From assembly GCA_965546615.1 (NCBI GenBank), contig CBEUVQ010000008.1, positions 1 to 64,000 of the forward strand: a stretch of 64,000 nt of DNA. Direction: 5' to 3'. Below, in pieces: positions 37,406 to 47,737 of this stretch (positions are counted from its first letter, which is position 1; each line of letters begins with the position of its first letter). The notes beneath the pieces are model-generated. The model saw only the letters and a program-made list of their open reading frames with translations, was not told where the DNA came from and ran no database searches. A program made the position numbers and the translations under genes. The stretch comes from CBEUVQ01 sp965546615 (GTDB lineage: Bacteria; Bacillota; Desulfotomaculia; Desulfotomaculales; Desulfohalotomaculaceae).

Positions 37406-38635
37406 TTATATTAATTTAACAAACTTTCTTTTACCTACTTTAATAACGGTTTCTGCTTCGGGGGTAAACCGCAGATTGGGGTCAACTGCTGTTTCACCGT
37501 TTATTTTTACCGCCCCTTGTTTCACCATTCTTCTGGCCTCGCTGCCGCTGCTGACCAACTTCGCCGCTACCAAAAGCTTAGGAAGCACCACTCGGCCATC
37601 TTCCATCACTTCATCGGTAATCTTAAATTCCGGAATGTTCTCCGGCAGCTCACGCTGCTGAAACACTCGTTTAAACTCCTGCTCTGCTTGTTCAGCGGCC
37701 TCCAAGCCGTGATATATAGCAACAATTTCTCTTCCCAAGCGCATTTTTACATTTCTGGGGTGCATACTGCCATCTTTTAAACCCGCTTCAATGGCCCGCA
37801 CTTCATCCAAAGGCACGCCGGTAACAAGTTCAAAATATCTAACCATTAATTCATCAGGAATAGACATCGTTTTTCCGTACATTTCTTTAGGAGATTCATC
37901 TATACCGATATAGTTACCCAAACTTTTGCTCATTTTATTGACACCGTCAAGGCCCTCTAAAATCGGCATAGTGATGGCGATCTGCGGCTCCTGACCATAC
38001 TCTTTTTGCAGATGACGCCCCATTAGCAAATTAAACTTTTGATCAGTGCCTCCCAGTTCAACATCTGCTTCTAAAGCTACAGAATCATACCCCTGCATTA
38101 ACGGATAAAAAAATTCGTGAATGCTGATCGGCATACCTTGAGTAATCCGTTTATGAAAATCATCCCGTTCCAACATTCTCGCTACTGTGTATTTAGAAGC
38201 CAAATTAATCACATCGGCAAAATTAAGTTTGGCCAGCCATTCACTGTTAAAGGCTACTTTAGTCTTTTCGGGATCCAGAATTTTAAAAATCTGCTGTTGA
38301 TATGTACGGGCATTGGCTAACACTTCTTCTTCAGTAAGCTGCTTTCTTGTTTCTGATTTACCGGTTGGATCGCCGATCCGCCCGGTGTAATCGCCCAGAA
38401 TAATAATTACTTGGTGTCCAAATTCCTGAAACTGACGCAGTTTTTGCAGCACCACAGTATGGCCTAAATGAATATCCGGTGCGGTTGGATCCAAGCCCAG
38501 CTTTACTTTCAGCGGCTTATCTTCTTTAATGGATTTTTTTATTTTTTCTACCAACTCATTCTCCGGTATAATTTCAGCAGCCCCTCTTTGAATTCCTGCT
38601 AATTGCTTTTCCAGGCTTTGTTCAATTTGTGCCAC
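37406..38635 (-). CDS. tyrS: Tyrosyl-tRNA synthetase (TyrS2/TyrZ type)
   Basis: Charges tRNA-Tyr. The 409-residue class I synthetase has the HIGH-like HLGH (56-59), [12 protein letters not shown] (81-92), KMSKS (234-238) and a C-terminal S4 RNA-binding domain. KMSKS rather than KFGKT, and the [15 protein letters not shown] context, place it in the TyrZ-like branch. The start is the GTG at 38635, nine bases after AAGGAG; the upstream TTG at 38656 overlaps that region. No T-box is present, only a short leader behind a sigma-A promoter. Confidence 0.95.
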   Translation of the reverse strand: MAQIEQSLEKQLAGIQRGAAEIIPENELVEKIKKSIKEDKPLKVKLGLDPTAPDIHLGHTVVLQKLRQFQEFGHQVIIILGDYTGRIGDPTGKSETRKQLTEEEVLANARTYQQQIFKILDPEKTKVAFNSEWLAKLNFADVINLASKYTVARMLERDDFHKRITQGMPISIHEFFYPLMQGYDSVALEADVELGGTDQKFNLLMGRHLQKEYGQEPQIAITMPILEGLDGVNKMSKSLGNYIGIDESPKEMYGKTMSIPDELMVRYFELVTGVPLDEVRAIEAGLKDGSMHPRNVKMRLGREIVAIYHGLEAAEQAEQEFKRVFQQRELPENIPEFKITDEVMEDGRVVLPKLLVAAKLVSSGSEARRMVKQGAVKINGETAVDPNLRFTPEAETVIKVGKRKFVKLI

Positions 38636-38696
38636 GAAATATATCTCCTTCCTCAAAAGGGTTAACTATAGTTTCTATAAAGCGCTAACTTAAAAT

Positions 38697-38726
38697 ATTA
38701 TAACAAAACCGTCTAAGTGATGACAA
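38697..38726 (-). promoter_or_regulatory. Promoter of tyrS
   Basis: TTGTCA (38726-38721), 18 bp, TATAAT (38702-38697) on the minus strand, about 62 bp before the tyrS start. Confidence 0.7.
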
Positions 38727-38764
38727 GGGAAGGAATTTTTATCTACAAAATTCTATATTTACTG

Positions 38765-38773
38765 TGTTATAAT
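38765..38773 (+). promoter_or_regulatory. Extended -10 of the penicillin-binding protein gene
   Basis: TGT-TATAAT (38765-38773) with an extended -10 TG and no obvious -35 hexamer, 35 bp before the start codon. Confidence 0.5.
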
Positions 38774-38807
38774 TTAAGAATAGCAAATCCTAAAGGAGGA
38801 TCAACTC

Positions 38808-41108
38808 TTGGCTAAAAAGAAGCGTAAAAGGTTAAATATAGCCCGCTTGGCCTTGATGATATTTTTGCTGCTTGGCATGGTAGCTTGTGGAGCAGTTTTT
38901 GCACTAGTTTATACCAGCCTTGCCGATATGCCCGACTTTAATCCTAACGAAGTTTCTTTTGCTGCCTCTACCGAAATATATGATGAAAATGATCAACTTG
39001 TCACCAGAATTGGGCCGGAAAACCGTGTTCCTGTTAAGATAGATCAGGTTCCGAAAATGGTTCAAAATGCTTTTATTGCCATTGAAGATATTCGCTTCAA
39101 AACTCATAAAGGCATTGATATTTATCGTATATTTGGAGCAGCAATAGCGGACATCAAATCCGGCAGCCTTAAAGAAGGTGCCAGTACCATTACTCAGCAG
39201 GTAGTCCGTCAAGCGACCGATATCGGCACAGAAAAAAAGTTCCAGCGCAAAATACGCGAGGCAGTTCTGGCAATTCAAATGGAACGTCATTTTACTAAAG
39301 AAGAGATACTGGAGTTTTATCTTAACGGAATCTACTTAGGCGAAGGAGCTTATGGTATTGAAGCGGCTTCACAAACTTATTTTAATAAAAGTGTCGGTGA
39401 GTTAGAATTAGCAGAAGCAGCTCTGCTGGCAGGACTTCCTCAGGCACCGAGTGCTTATGACCCTTTTATTAATAAAGAAGCCGCTAAAAAACGCCGCAAC
39501 ATTGTACTGGATCAAATGGCCAAGTATGGATACATCACTGAAGCTGAAGCTGCCAGTGCCAAAGCCGAAGATGTTGTTTTACAACCCGGAAAAGTTAGAG
39601 CAAATGAGTATCCTTATCCATATTTTGTAGATTATGTGATTCAAACTTTGACCCATGAAAAAGGAAAATACAAACTTGATGAGTCAGAGTTATACCGAAG
39701 CGGCTTAAGGGTATATACCACCCTCAGCCCGCAAATGCAAACTGCCGCTGAAGAAGCAGTAGCTAATTTAAAATTGCCGGGCGAAACTCAAAATGAAGAC
39801 GGTTATCTGCAGCCTAATGCAGCCGCAGTAATTTTAGATCCGTACAACGGCTATATAAAAGCACTGGTTGGCGGGCGGAAACATGTCGGTATGGCTTTAA
39901 ACAGAGCTACTTACCGCCCCGGAGATCCCGGACGGCCTCCCGGTTCTACTTTTAAGCCAATTGCTGCTTACGGCCCGGCAATTGAATACTTAAATAAAGG
40001 TCCCGCTTCTGTTATTGACGATGCCCCGCGGGAAGGCGGTTGGCCCCAAAACTACGGCTCATATTACGGGCTTGTTACTATGCGCTTTGCGCTGCAGCAC
40101 TCTCTTAACGTGGTAGCCGTAAAATTGATGGAAGAGGTAGGTCCGGACAAGGCTGTTGAGTTTACCAAGAAATTAGGATTTGACCGCGTCGATCCTTACC
40201 TTTCTTCCGCAATCGGTGCGTTAAAATACGGTGTATCCCCCTTGCAGATGGCTGCGGCATATGCTGCCTTTGCCAACAACGGTATTTACACCGAACCTGC
40301 GGTAATCAGACGCATTGAACGGTTAGACGGCAGTGTGCTGCTGGAAAATGAACCAAAACAGCAGCGGGCGATGAAACAAACTACTGCCTTTCTAATCACT
40401 GATATGCTGCGCTCGGTTGTATCCGGCGGCACCGGTACGGCAGCTCGCTTATCTGATCGCCCGGTAGCAGGCAAAACAGGTACGGCAGACAACAAAGACG
40501 GAGCAACCAGCGATATTTGGTTTGCCGGTTTTACGCCAAACCTGGTAGGTGTAACATGGATAGGCAATGACCAAGACGGCACACCGTTACCAACCAAAAG
40601 TTATTTTGGCGGTGTCTATACCGCTCAATTATGGAAAGACATGATGGAAAAAGCCCATCAGGGCTTACCGGTTCGCCAGTTTTCCGGAGCACCGGCAGGT
40701 TTAACCCGCGCTACTGTTGACAGCAAATCCGGTCTGTTACCCGGACCGCTGACACCGGATGAACATAAAGTAACCGATTGGTTTATAAAAGGCGCGGTGC
40801 CAACAGAGGTAGACAACATGCATGTTCTAATGGATGTGTGTGCCGAAACCGGTAAGCTGCCAACTGATTACTGCCCCAGAATTCAAAAGGTGGTTTTAAA
40901 ATTACCTTACCAAGTAGACCCGCGTGTTAAAGATTATGATTTGCGGGCACCGACTGAGGTCTGTGATGTTCACAGCGCACAAAACCAAGGTAACTGGCTG
41001 CCTGACGGTAATAACGCAGAAGACATTTGGGTACCGCTGCCGCTAGAGGAAGAACAGCAGCAGCATGATCAACAGGCCGGTGACAGTGAACATCAAGATG
41101 ATTATTAA
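38808..41108 (+). CDS. Class A penicillin-binding protein (PBP1A family)
   Basis: Bifunctional peptidoglycan synthase. The 766-residue protein has a basic cytoplasmic start, one transmembrane helix (about 13-35), a GT51 glycosyltransferase domain (Glu93 in IEDIRF, GASTITQQ at 124-131, YLNGIYLG near 171-178) and a transpeptidase domain with Ser380-Lys383 in PGSTFKP, HSLN and KTGTA. The C-terminus is polar and rich in Gln and Glu, without a PASTA domain. TTG start, nine bases after AAAGGAGG. Single-gene unit with its own terminator. Confidence 0.96.
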   Translation: MAKKKRKRLNIARLALMIFLLLGMVACGAVFALVYTSLADMPDFNPNEVSFAASTEIYDENDQLVTRIGPENRVPVKIDQVPKMVQNAFIAIEDIRFKTHKGIDIYRIFGAAIADIKSGSLKEGASTITQQVVRQATDIGTEKKFQRKIREAVLAIQMERHFTKEEILEFYLNGIYLGEGAYGIEAASQTYFNKSVGELELAEAALLAGLPQAPSAYDPFINKEAAKKRRNIVLDQMAKYGYITEAEAASAKAEDVVLQPGKVRANEYPYPYFVDYVIQTLTHEKGKYKLDESELYRSGLRVYTTLSPQMQTAAEEAVANLKLPGETQNEDGYLQPNAAAVILDPYNGYIKALVGGRKHVGMALNRATYRPGDPGRPPGSTFKPIAAYGPAIEYLNKGPASVIDDAPREGGWPQNYGSYYGLVTMRFALQHSLNVVAVKLMEEVGPDKAVEFTKKLGFDRVDPYLSSAIGALKYGVSPLQMAAAYAAFANNGIYTEPAVIRRIERLDGSVLLENEPKQQRAMKQTTAFLITDMLRSVVSGGTGTAARLSDRPVAGKTGTADNKDGATSDIWFAGFTPNLVGVTWIGNDQDGTPLPTKSYFGGVYTAQLWKDMMEKAHQGLPVRQFSGAPAGLTRATVDSKSGLLPGPLTPDEHKVTDWFIKGAVPTEVDNMHVLMDVCAETGKLPTDYCPRIQKVVLKLPYQVDPRVKDYDLRAPTEVCDVHSAQNQGNWLPDGNNAEDIWVPLPLEEEQQQHDQQAGDSEHQDDY

Positions 41109-41156
41109 AACACAGCGGCAAGTTGATCAAAACTGTAAAAGAGTTGATACAGTAAT

Positions 41157-41196
41157 AAAGAAGCAGAGCAGCTTTTAGCTGTCCTGCTTCTTTTTT
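41157..41196 (+). terminator. Terminator of the PBP gene
   Basis: AAGAAGCAGAGCAGC...AGCTGTCCTGCTTCTT with TTTTTT at the end, 48 bp past the stop. Confidence 0.85.
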
Positions 41197-41218
41197 GGAA
41201 TAATTGACACTGACATGT

Positions 41219-43573
41219 TTACTTTAAATCCACTACCGTAATGCCGGCTCCCCCTTCGCCGATTTCTCCCAAGCGGAACTTTTTAATCCGCGGATGACTC
41301 TTTAATTCACGGTGAACCGCCGCCCTTAATGCCCCGGTTCCTTTACCGTGAATTAAATTCACCTGCTTTAATCCTGCAAGATAAGCATCATCTAAATATT
41401 TTTCCATCTCAATCAGTGCCTCATCAACGGTCATACCGCGCATATCCAAACTGCTGCCGACCTGCAAAGCTTTATCACGAATTACTTTACCTACTTCGGT
41501 TTGCCCTGATTCCTTTTTCGGCTCTTTAATCAGCTGCAGTTCATCTTTAGATACCGTCAGCTTTAAAATTCCGGCTTGTACTGTCACTTGATTGCGCTCA
41601 CCGATATCTAATACATAACCTTTTTGGTTGTAATGCACTAAATAAACTTCATCACCGGGTTGAAGTAATTTAGGTGAAGCAAAAGATCGCGCTCTTTTTA
41701 TTGTCTGTTTAATATTTTTATCATGTAATTCAGACAGTTTTTCCCGTGCCTCTCTAATCGCTTCTTCCCTTTCACGCGCTGAGCGCTCAGAAATCTTTTG
41801 GCGCAGCTCTTTAATCGCCATCTCAGACTCTTTTTGGGCTTGTTTAACTATCTCGGCTGCCTTTTCTCTGGCTTTATTCAATATTTCTTCTTTTCGGGCG
41901 GTAAGCTGGTTTTCCAAACGCTGATAGCGTTCTTTAAGCTGCTCGCTTTCCCGACGCAGCTGCTCCGCTAAACGGCGTTCGCTTTCCGCCTGCTGCTGAG
42001 TATGTTCCAGCTTCTGCATTAATTCAGATACCTGAATTTGTTCTTCCGTTAAAAAGTTTTTAGCACTGTCAACTAAATGCTGTGGCAATCCTAACCTGGC
42101 AGCAATCTCAAAAGCGTTACTGCGTCCCGGCTTTCCAATCAGCAGTCGATATGTCGGCTGCAGCGTAATACTGTTAAATTCAACGCTGGCATTTTCAATT
42201 CCCTGATTGGCATAGGCAAAGTTCTTTAACTCACTGTAGTGGGTAGTGGCAATGGTGCAGGCACCCAGGTTGTGCAAATATTTGAGAATCGCTTGTGCCA
42301 AAGCCGCCCCTTCTGCCGGGTCGGTACCTGAACCTAATTCGTCCAGTAAAATCAAACTATTATGGCCGGCCTGATTGATAATCTGCACAATATTACTCAT
42401 ATGAGACGAAAAAGTACTCAGCGATTGTTCAATGCTCTGCTCATCACCAATATCAGCAAATACCTGACCAAAAATACCAATTTCCGACCCGCTATCAGCC
42501 GGTATGTGCAGGCCGGCCTGCGTCATCAGCACCATTAAACCTACTGTCTTTAATGTAACGGTTTTACCACCGGTATTTGGACCGGTGATAATTAACGTGC
42601 TGAATTCTTCGCCTAACGTTACAGTGATCGGCACAACTTTGCCGGTTATTAACGGGTGGCGGGCTTGTTTTAAATTAATTTGCGTGTTGTTAAGCAGCTG
42701 CGGCCGCCACGCATCCAGTTTGCTGCTGTAATGAGCCTTTGCCAGCACAAAATCCAAATATCCTAATGATTCTATGCCAAAGTTTAAATCATCTGCAAAA
42801 CCGGCTGCTAAACTGCTCAAATTTGTTAAAATTCGCTGAATTTCTTGCTTTTCTGCCGCCATCATCTGCCGCACTTCATTATTTGCCTCTACCACTGCCA
42901 TCGGTTCTACAAACAGCGTCGCACCACTGCCGGATTGATCATGTACAATACCGGGGATCATATTTCGATATTCTTGCTTAACGGGTACTACGTAGCGGTC
43001 TCCTCGAATTGTAATAATCGCTTCTTGCAGATACTTTTGATTTTCGGAAGAACGAATCACCCGCTCCAAACGTTCTCTAACTTTAGCTTGGGCATTCGCC
43101 ATCCGTCGACGGATTTGCGCCAGTTCCGGGGTAGCATGATCATCTATTTCTCCCCCCGGAAGAATTGAAGATAATATCGCCTTCTCCAGTTCCGGCAAAC
43201 TGGCCAGACCGTCGGCAATTCCCGCCAATACCGGGTACTTAGTGCGCCGTTCTGTTAAATAACGCTTGATCCGCCGGGAAGCGGCCAACGTTTCACCAAC
43301 AAAAAAAAGTTCTTCGGCCGACAGCACCGCAGCTCTTCTTAACCGCAGTATTTGACTGCGAATGTCATGCCAACCGCCAAACTCCGCTGCCGGTTCAAAG
43401 CGCAGCAATTCCCGGGCTTGAGTGGTCTCCTCCTGCCTTGCTGACACAGTATCAAACGCAGTACTGGGCTGCAGCTGCAGCGCCAACTCTTTACCGATTG
43501 CAGAACGGGCATGTTCCGCCAACTGTTCAAGAACTTTGTTAAATTCCAGTCTGGTGTAAGTTCTTTCCTCCAT
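41219..43573 (-). CDS. mutS2: Endonuclease MutS2
   Basis: MutS-family ATPase with nuclease tail; roles reported for the family include suppression of recombination and rescue of collided ribosomes. The 784-residue protein has the MutS core and clamp, Walker A GPNTGGKTVT (about 332-341), Walker B LILLDELGSGTDP, a long charged coiled coil (about 515-630) and a C-terminal Smr domain (DMRGMTVDEAL ... LIHGKGTGALR). The mismatch-recognition domain of MutS1 is absent, as expected. Last gene of a minus-strand group, 10 bp after the U32 gene. Confidence 0.96.
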   Translation of the reverse strand: MEERTYTRLEFNKVLEQLAEHARSAIGKELALQLQPSTAFDTVSARQEETTQARELLRFEPAAEFGGWHDIRSQILRLRRAAVLSAEELFFVGETLAASRRIKRYLTERRTKYPVLAGIADGLASLPELEKAILSSILPGGEIDDHATPELAQIRRRMANAQAKVRERLERVIRSSENQKYLQEAIITIRGDRYVVPVKQEYRNMIPGIVHDQSGSGATLFVEPMAVVEANNEVRQMMAAEKQEIQRILTNLSSLAAGFADDLNFGIESLGYLDFVLAKAHYSSKLDAWRPQLLNNTQINLKQARHPLITGKVVPITVTLGEEFSTLIITGPNTGGKTVTLKTVGLMVLMTQAGLHIPADSGSEIGIFGQVFADIGDEQSIEQSLSTFSSHMSNIVQIINQAGHNSLILLDELGSGTDPAEGAALAQAILKYLHNLGACTIATTHYSELKNFAYANQGIENASVEFNSITLQPTYRLLIGKPGRSNAFEIAARLGLPQHLVDSAKNFLTEEQIQVSELMQKLEHTQQQAESERRLAEQLRRESEQLKERYQRLENQLTARKEEILNKAREKAAEIVKQAQKESEMAIKELRQKISERSAREREEAIREAREKLSELHDKNIKQTIKRARSFASPKLLQPGDEVYLVHYNQKGYVLDIGERNQVTVQAGILKLTVSKDELQLIKEPKKESGQTEVGKVIRDKALQVGSSLDMRGMTVDEALIEMEKYLDDAYLAGLKQVNLIHGKGTGALRAAVHRELKSHPRIKKFRLGEIGEGGAGITVVDLK

Positions 43574-43583
43574 AATTCTCCCC

Positions 43584-46124
43584 TTAAATTACTCCGCGAT
43601 AATAGTGGCCCTTTGTAAAGCCGGTTGATCCTTTTTCTAATTCTGCTTTAAAGGTCTTGGCCGCACTTTGCCATTCCTTTAACGGATAGATGTCTAATAC
43701 CTTTCGATATGCTTCCGTTATACAGCGCACTCGGTCAGCGGTTGCAATCCGGGCATCTATCCGCAGCACTGAAACCCCCGCATCGACCAATGCTGATAAA
43801 TCATCAATTAAGCATAACTCTTTGGAATTAAAGATATGCTGATGGCAAAACTGATCCACCTCAATGGGAAAAATTACACCTTTGCGATCTTTTAAGCCGC
43901 AGAAACGATTGCGGCACGCTCCGGCACATTTATTTTCAGATGTCAGGCCTCCCATTAAGCTGCCCATTGCACAGTATTCGCTGACCATCAGCGGCACTGC
44001 ACCGTGAACAACAGCTTCCAGCGGCAGCGGTCGGTGATCGGCAAATTCCTTAATCTGCGACATCGTTAATTCCGGAGAAAGCGTTACCCGTTCAGCATTA
44101 AGTTCTTTTAAACGGGCTGCGGTAATAAAATTGAATACGTTTAGCGGAAAATCAGCAATTACCGCTTGGCGATAATTTTCATTAAATAACTTTAATAACC
44201 CCAAATTGCCGATCAGCACCCCTGAAGCATAAGGCACAGCCTGCTCCAAAAACTTGGCAAAACGGTTTAACTCGTCATCCTGCATAATGCGCGGAGTAGA
44301 CAAAATAAACTGCACGTTTCTCCTGCTGCACAATTTTTCCGCTTTTTGAATATCGCTTAAACTAATTTTTTTTCGCGAGCGGTAACTTTCCCCGCCAAAG
44401 TAAACAATATCGGCACCGGCATTTACTGCCGCCTGCAAGCTGTCATAATCGGCAGCATTTACTGCCAGTTTTGGCTTAGCAGCCGGATGTTTAAAATCAG
44501 CAGCTTTAAAACTGCTCAAATACCGTTGCAAATCAGAGTTAAATTCTTTTTGATCAACAGCCGGACGCAGTGCTGCCTGCTGCCGCTCTTTTTCCAGCTT
44601 ATCCAGTAATTTTCTGCGCAAATCATTAATTACCCGCACCGGAAACATCACTTCACCCTGCAGCTCGCAGCAAAGTTTGCTTAAAGCAAACGGAGTATTC
44701 CCCAAACGATCAAGCTGCTTTTGTAAAAATTCCTCGGTAAGCGGTCTTTTCTCTGCTTTTTGCCCCAGTTCTTCCGAGCTTGCTTCAACAGCAAACCCGG
44801 CCGCATCTTCAACCCGCATAAAAAGCGGTTGACCAACAGCTGCACGCACAGTAAACTGCAGCGGTATTTTCCTGATTTCTCTGCTGGAAGTATAGGTAAT
44901 TTTAGCGCGGTTGATCAATTCAGCATCGTGAGTTTTAAACACCCGATCGCCCGGGCGCACTTTGCCGGGAATAGGTACCCACACCGTACTTCCGGCAGCA
45001 GCTTCATCCACCTGCTTTCCTTTTACAATCAAACGATTCACTTCTGTGCCGCTCCGGCCGCCTTGTGTCACCCATACTTCAATGCCGTCTCCTACCCGCA
45101 GTGGTTCCTGCAGTGTCAATTCTACCAAGTCACTGTCTTTGCTGTATCTTTTTACCCGGCCAATCAACACACCCCGGTTATTCGGACGTTTATAGCTCAT
45201 CAGCTCTCTGCCGGGATTACCGTAAAAATATCCCGTGGAAAAATCCCGGTTAAAGATTTGCTCTAAATCCCTTTTTTGTTGAAAGCTGGGCAGTTTATCC
45301 GCTTGTTTTTCATCAAGAGCCTTGTCAATCAGCGCGCGATAAACGCTGATCACGGTAGCGACATATTCCGGGCGCTTCATCCGCCCTTCAATTTTAAAAG
45401 AATCTATTCCGGCGCTAATCAAATCCGGTATATGTTCACTGAGATTAATATCCCGCGGGCTGAGCAAATATTCCCCAACTTGAGAACTGTCAACCAGCGG
45501 TCGACCTTGCCTATCTACCAGCTGATACTGCATGCGGCACGGTTGAGCACACCTGCCCCGATTGCCGCTGCGCCCGCCAATCATGCTGGACATAAGGCAC
45601 TGCCCGGAATAACAGACACACAAAGCCCCATGTACAAAAACCTCTAAATCCGCCCCGGTAGTTTGCTTGATATGGGCGATATCTTTTAAATTCATTTCCC
45701 GTGACAGCACAATCCGCTCAAAACCAATCTGCCGCAGCAGCTTAACGCCCAACGTATTGTGTACCGTCATTTGGGTGCTGGCATGAAGCGGCAGTGACGG
45801 CAGCAGCTCAGCGGCCGCCTTCGCCAAGCCCAAATCCTGCACAATTACCGCATCTACCCCGATATTATGCAGAAAATGTAAAAATTCCAGTGCTTCTTTT
45901 AATTCTTGATCGGCAATAATAATATTTACTGTAACATATACCTTAACCCCCCGGGTGTGGCAGTATTCAACCGCATGTATAAGCTGTCGGTCATCAAAAT
46001 TTGCTGCTGAATACCTGGCATTGAAAGACTTACCTCCGAGATAAACAGCGTCAGCTCCGTTTTGTACCGCAGCCACCAACGCTTCCCACGACCCGGCCGG
46101 GGCAAGAAGTTCCGGCTTGGACAT
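43584..46124 (-). CDS. U32-family protein with DUF3656 (RlhA/YrrO-like)
   Basis: U32 proteins, once called peptidases, include RNA hydroxylases such as RlhA of 23S rRNA. The 846-residue protein starts ELLAPAGSWEALVAAVQNGADAVYLG (cited in part), has the signature EVFVHGALCVCYSGQC (about 162-177) and the cysteine-rich SGNRGRCAQPCR, then the DUF3656 insert and a second, degenerate U32-like half (residues about 540-846) with its own VHGAVPLMVSEYCAMG and CAGACRNRFC. The cysteines suggest an iron-sulfur cluster. It is encoded between the NIF3-like gene and mutS2. Confidence 0.9.
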   Translation of the reverse strand: MSKPELLAPAGSWEALVAAVQNGADAVYLGGKSFNARYSAANFDDRQLIHAVEYCHTRGVKVYVTVNIIIADQELKEALEFLHFLHNIGVDAVIVQDLGLAKAAAELLPSLPLHASTQMTVHNTLGVKLLRQIGFERIVLSREMNLKDIAHIKQTTGADLEVFVHGALCVCYSGQCLMSSMIGGRSGNRGRCAQPCRMQYQLVDRQGRPLVDSSQVGEYLLSPRDINLSEHIPDLISAGIDSFKIEGRMKRPEYVATVISVYRALIDKALDEKQADKLPSFQQKRDLEQIFNRDFSTGYFYGNPGRELMSYKRPNNRGVLIGRVKRYSKDSDLVELTLQEPLRVGDGIEVWVTQGGRSGTEVNRLIVKGKQVDEAAAGSTVWVPIPGKVRPGDRVFKTHDAELINRAKITYTSSREIRKIPLQFTVRAAVGQPLFMRVEDAAGFAVEASSEELGQKAEKRPLTEEFLQKQLDRLGNTPFALSKLCCELQGEVMFPVRVINDLRRKLLDKLEKERQQAALRPAVDQKEFNSDLQRYLSSFKAADFKHPAAKPKLAVNAADYDSLQAAVNAGADIVYFGGESYRSRKKISLSDIQKAEKLCSRRNVQFILSTPRIMQDDELNRFAKFLEQAVPYASGVLIGNLGLLKLFNENYRQAVIADFPLNVFNFITAARLKELNAERVTLSPELTMSQIKEFADHRPLPLEAVVHGAVPLMVSEYCAMGSLMGGLTSENKCAGACRNRFCGLKDRKGVIFPIEVDQFCHQHIFNSKELCLIDDLSALVDAGVSVLRIDARIATADRVRCITEAYRKVLDIYPLKEWQSAAKTFKAELEKGSTGFTKGHYYRGVI

Positions 46125-46144
46125 AAAAAATAACTTCCTTTCAG

Positions 46145-47095
46145 CTATCTCTGATATCTTAACAGCCCGGCAGCAGGAATAATTTCTACACCTTGTTCCG
46201 CCAGTTTATCAAGGATTAAATTCATACCCAAAGAATCACTGGCCATGTGTCCGGCGATAACAACATTAATATGATTTTTTTCCGCTTCTTTGCGGTGTTT
46301 CTCACCGATATGCATTACTACCAGTGTTCCAACACCGGCCTGCATTAATTTGCTGTAAGCATCTTCTGATCCACTTGTGCCGCCGGTCATATCAACCATT
46401 ATTTTGCCTGCCCGACGGTCTTTTGATCCAACAACAATCGTCGGCCCGGCATTATAATGTACCGCTTTCGCATATTCCGGTTCTTCTTTAAGCATTTTCA
46501 CAACATCATCTAATGTTTCCGGCTTTTGTTCATCAAATTTTTTCTGCAAATAGTCGGTAACCATATTATCGGCAGGTGTATGCATGCACATTATCGGAAA
46601 ACCCAGCAGCTTAGCTGCATCTACCGTGCGATTATGGTTCAGCGGCATTAAATTGCGCTTTACTTCGCCAATACGAGAAGCCATAATTCCTTCGGCAACA
46701 TTAATCGGCACGCCAAATTGCGCTAAAATATCTTCCTGCAAATGCATTACATCATAAAGCCCGGACATTGCCCTTCCTTCCGGGTGGTGAGCAATAATTA
46801 AATCAATGGCGGTTCCTTTTTCTGTAAGCCGGTCGGCAAGCAGCACTTCGCCTACTTCCATGTCAATGCCTACCAGCACACGTTTAATTTCTTTCTCGGG
46901 GTCCCCGTAGAGCAATCTGGTATCAGCATAAGGATTGAAAAGTTTATCTTGATCGTATTCCTTTTGTTCTTCCGGTTTCATTTCCTGATACAATTTATTA
47001 TTTTTAGCAATCAGCTTGTTTACTTCCTCAATCCCGCGGGGATCATGCTGCTTACCCATATCCACCGCTAATTCATAAATCTCTTTTAACTTCAT
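46145..47095 (-). CDS. NIF3-like (DUF34) metal-binding protein
   Basis: The 316-residue protein resembles the NIF3/DUF34 family, which binds two metal ions and has no agreed function. The metal-site elements DLIIAHHPEGRA (about 97-108), CMHTPADNMV and VVMHIGEKHRKEAEKNHINVV-like C-terminal segment (cited in part) are present. The N-terminal 50 residues are helical and charged. It follows the glycosylase gene by 42 bp. Confidence 0.78.
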   Translation of the reverse strand: MKLKEIYELAVDMGKQHDPRGIEEVNKLIAKNNKLYQEMKPEEQKEYDQDKLFNPYADTRLLYGDPEKEIKRVLVGIDMEVGEVLLADRLTEKGTAIDLIIAHHPEGRAMSGLYDVMHLQEDILAQFGVPINVAEGIMASRIGEVKRNLMPLNHNRTVDAAKLLGFPIMCMHTPADNMVTDYLQKKFDEQKPETLDDVVKMLKEEPEYAKAVHYNAGPTIVVGSKDRRAGKIMVDMTGGTSGSEDAYSKLMQAGVGTLVVMHIGEKHRKEAEKNHINVVIAGHMASDSLGMNLILDKLAEQGVEIIPAAGLLRYQR

Positions 47096-47137
47096 CTGTG
47101 TCGACCTCCTATATTTTTATTAATTAATATTTTAAAA

Positions 47138-47737
47138 TTACTTTTTAGAGATATAATGACTGCCTTTTATATAAAAACGCAGCGGCAAATCCGCACCGGC
47201 CTTTATACCGATGCGTGTAGTGGTAATGATATCCGACACTTCCTGCTCACCGGGGTAAATTCTTACCGGCCCGGTCAGCAGATCACTGCCGTTATGTTCT
47301 TTATTTATTCCCATCGCCTGCACCAGTTTGCCCGGACCGGAGCACAAATCCTTCAACCGTTCCCTTCCCCGGCGCTTTTGCATCAGTTCAATACCTATTT
47401 CCGGCTGCAGCGCCCGAATTAACACCGCATCACCCACCCCGTCCGGCTGCGTAACAGCGTTAAAACAATAATGGACACCGTAGGTGAAGTAAACATAAGC
47501 ATGACCGGGCGGTCCGAACATCACTTTGTTGCGCGGTGTCATACCCCGATGAGTATGGCATGCGGGATCACCATGCTGCAAATAAGCTTCTGTCTCCACT
47601 ATTATTCCCGCAGTTAATCCTTCAGTGCTGTGGTGCACCAGCAAACATCCCAACAGCTCACGGGCAACTTGTACGGTATCACGGTTGTAAAAATCCCTGG
47701 GTAACGGCTGTAAACCGGCTAACGTTGTTCTCTCCAT
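47138..47737 (-). CDS. mpg: DNA-3-methyladenine glycosylase (AAG/MPG family)
   Basis: Excises alkylated purines to start base-excision repair. The 199-residue protein carries the family's [17 protein letters not shown] (about 44-60), [18 protein letters not shown] and the [13 protein letters not shown] segment that shapes the base pocket. Its ATG overlaps the polX stop by one base, joining two base-excision-repair proteins in one transcript. Confidence 0.94.
   Translation of the reverse strand: MERTTLAGLQPLPRDFYNRDTVQVARELLGCLLVHHSTEGLTAGIIVETEAYLQHGDPACHTHRGMTPRNKVMFGPPGHAYVYFTYGVHYCFNAVTQPDGVGDAVLIRALQPEIGIELMQKRRGRERLKDLCSGPGKLVQAMGINKEHNGSDLLTGPVRIYPGEQEVSDIITTTRIGIKAGADLPLRFYIKGSHYISKK

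Noticed and set aside
38730..38754. AAGGAAT upstream of the PBP gene as another copy of the element
   Set aside because: The 5' half matches but the sequence 11 bp later is AAATTCT, not TGTCGAA.
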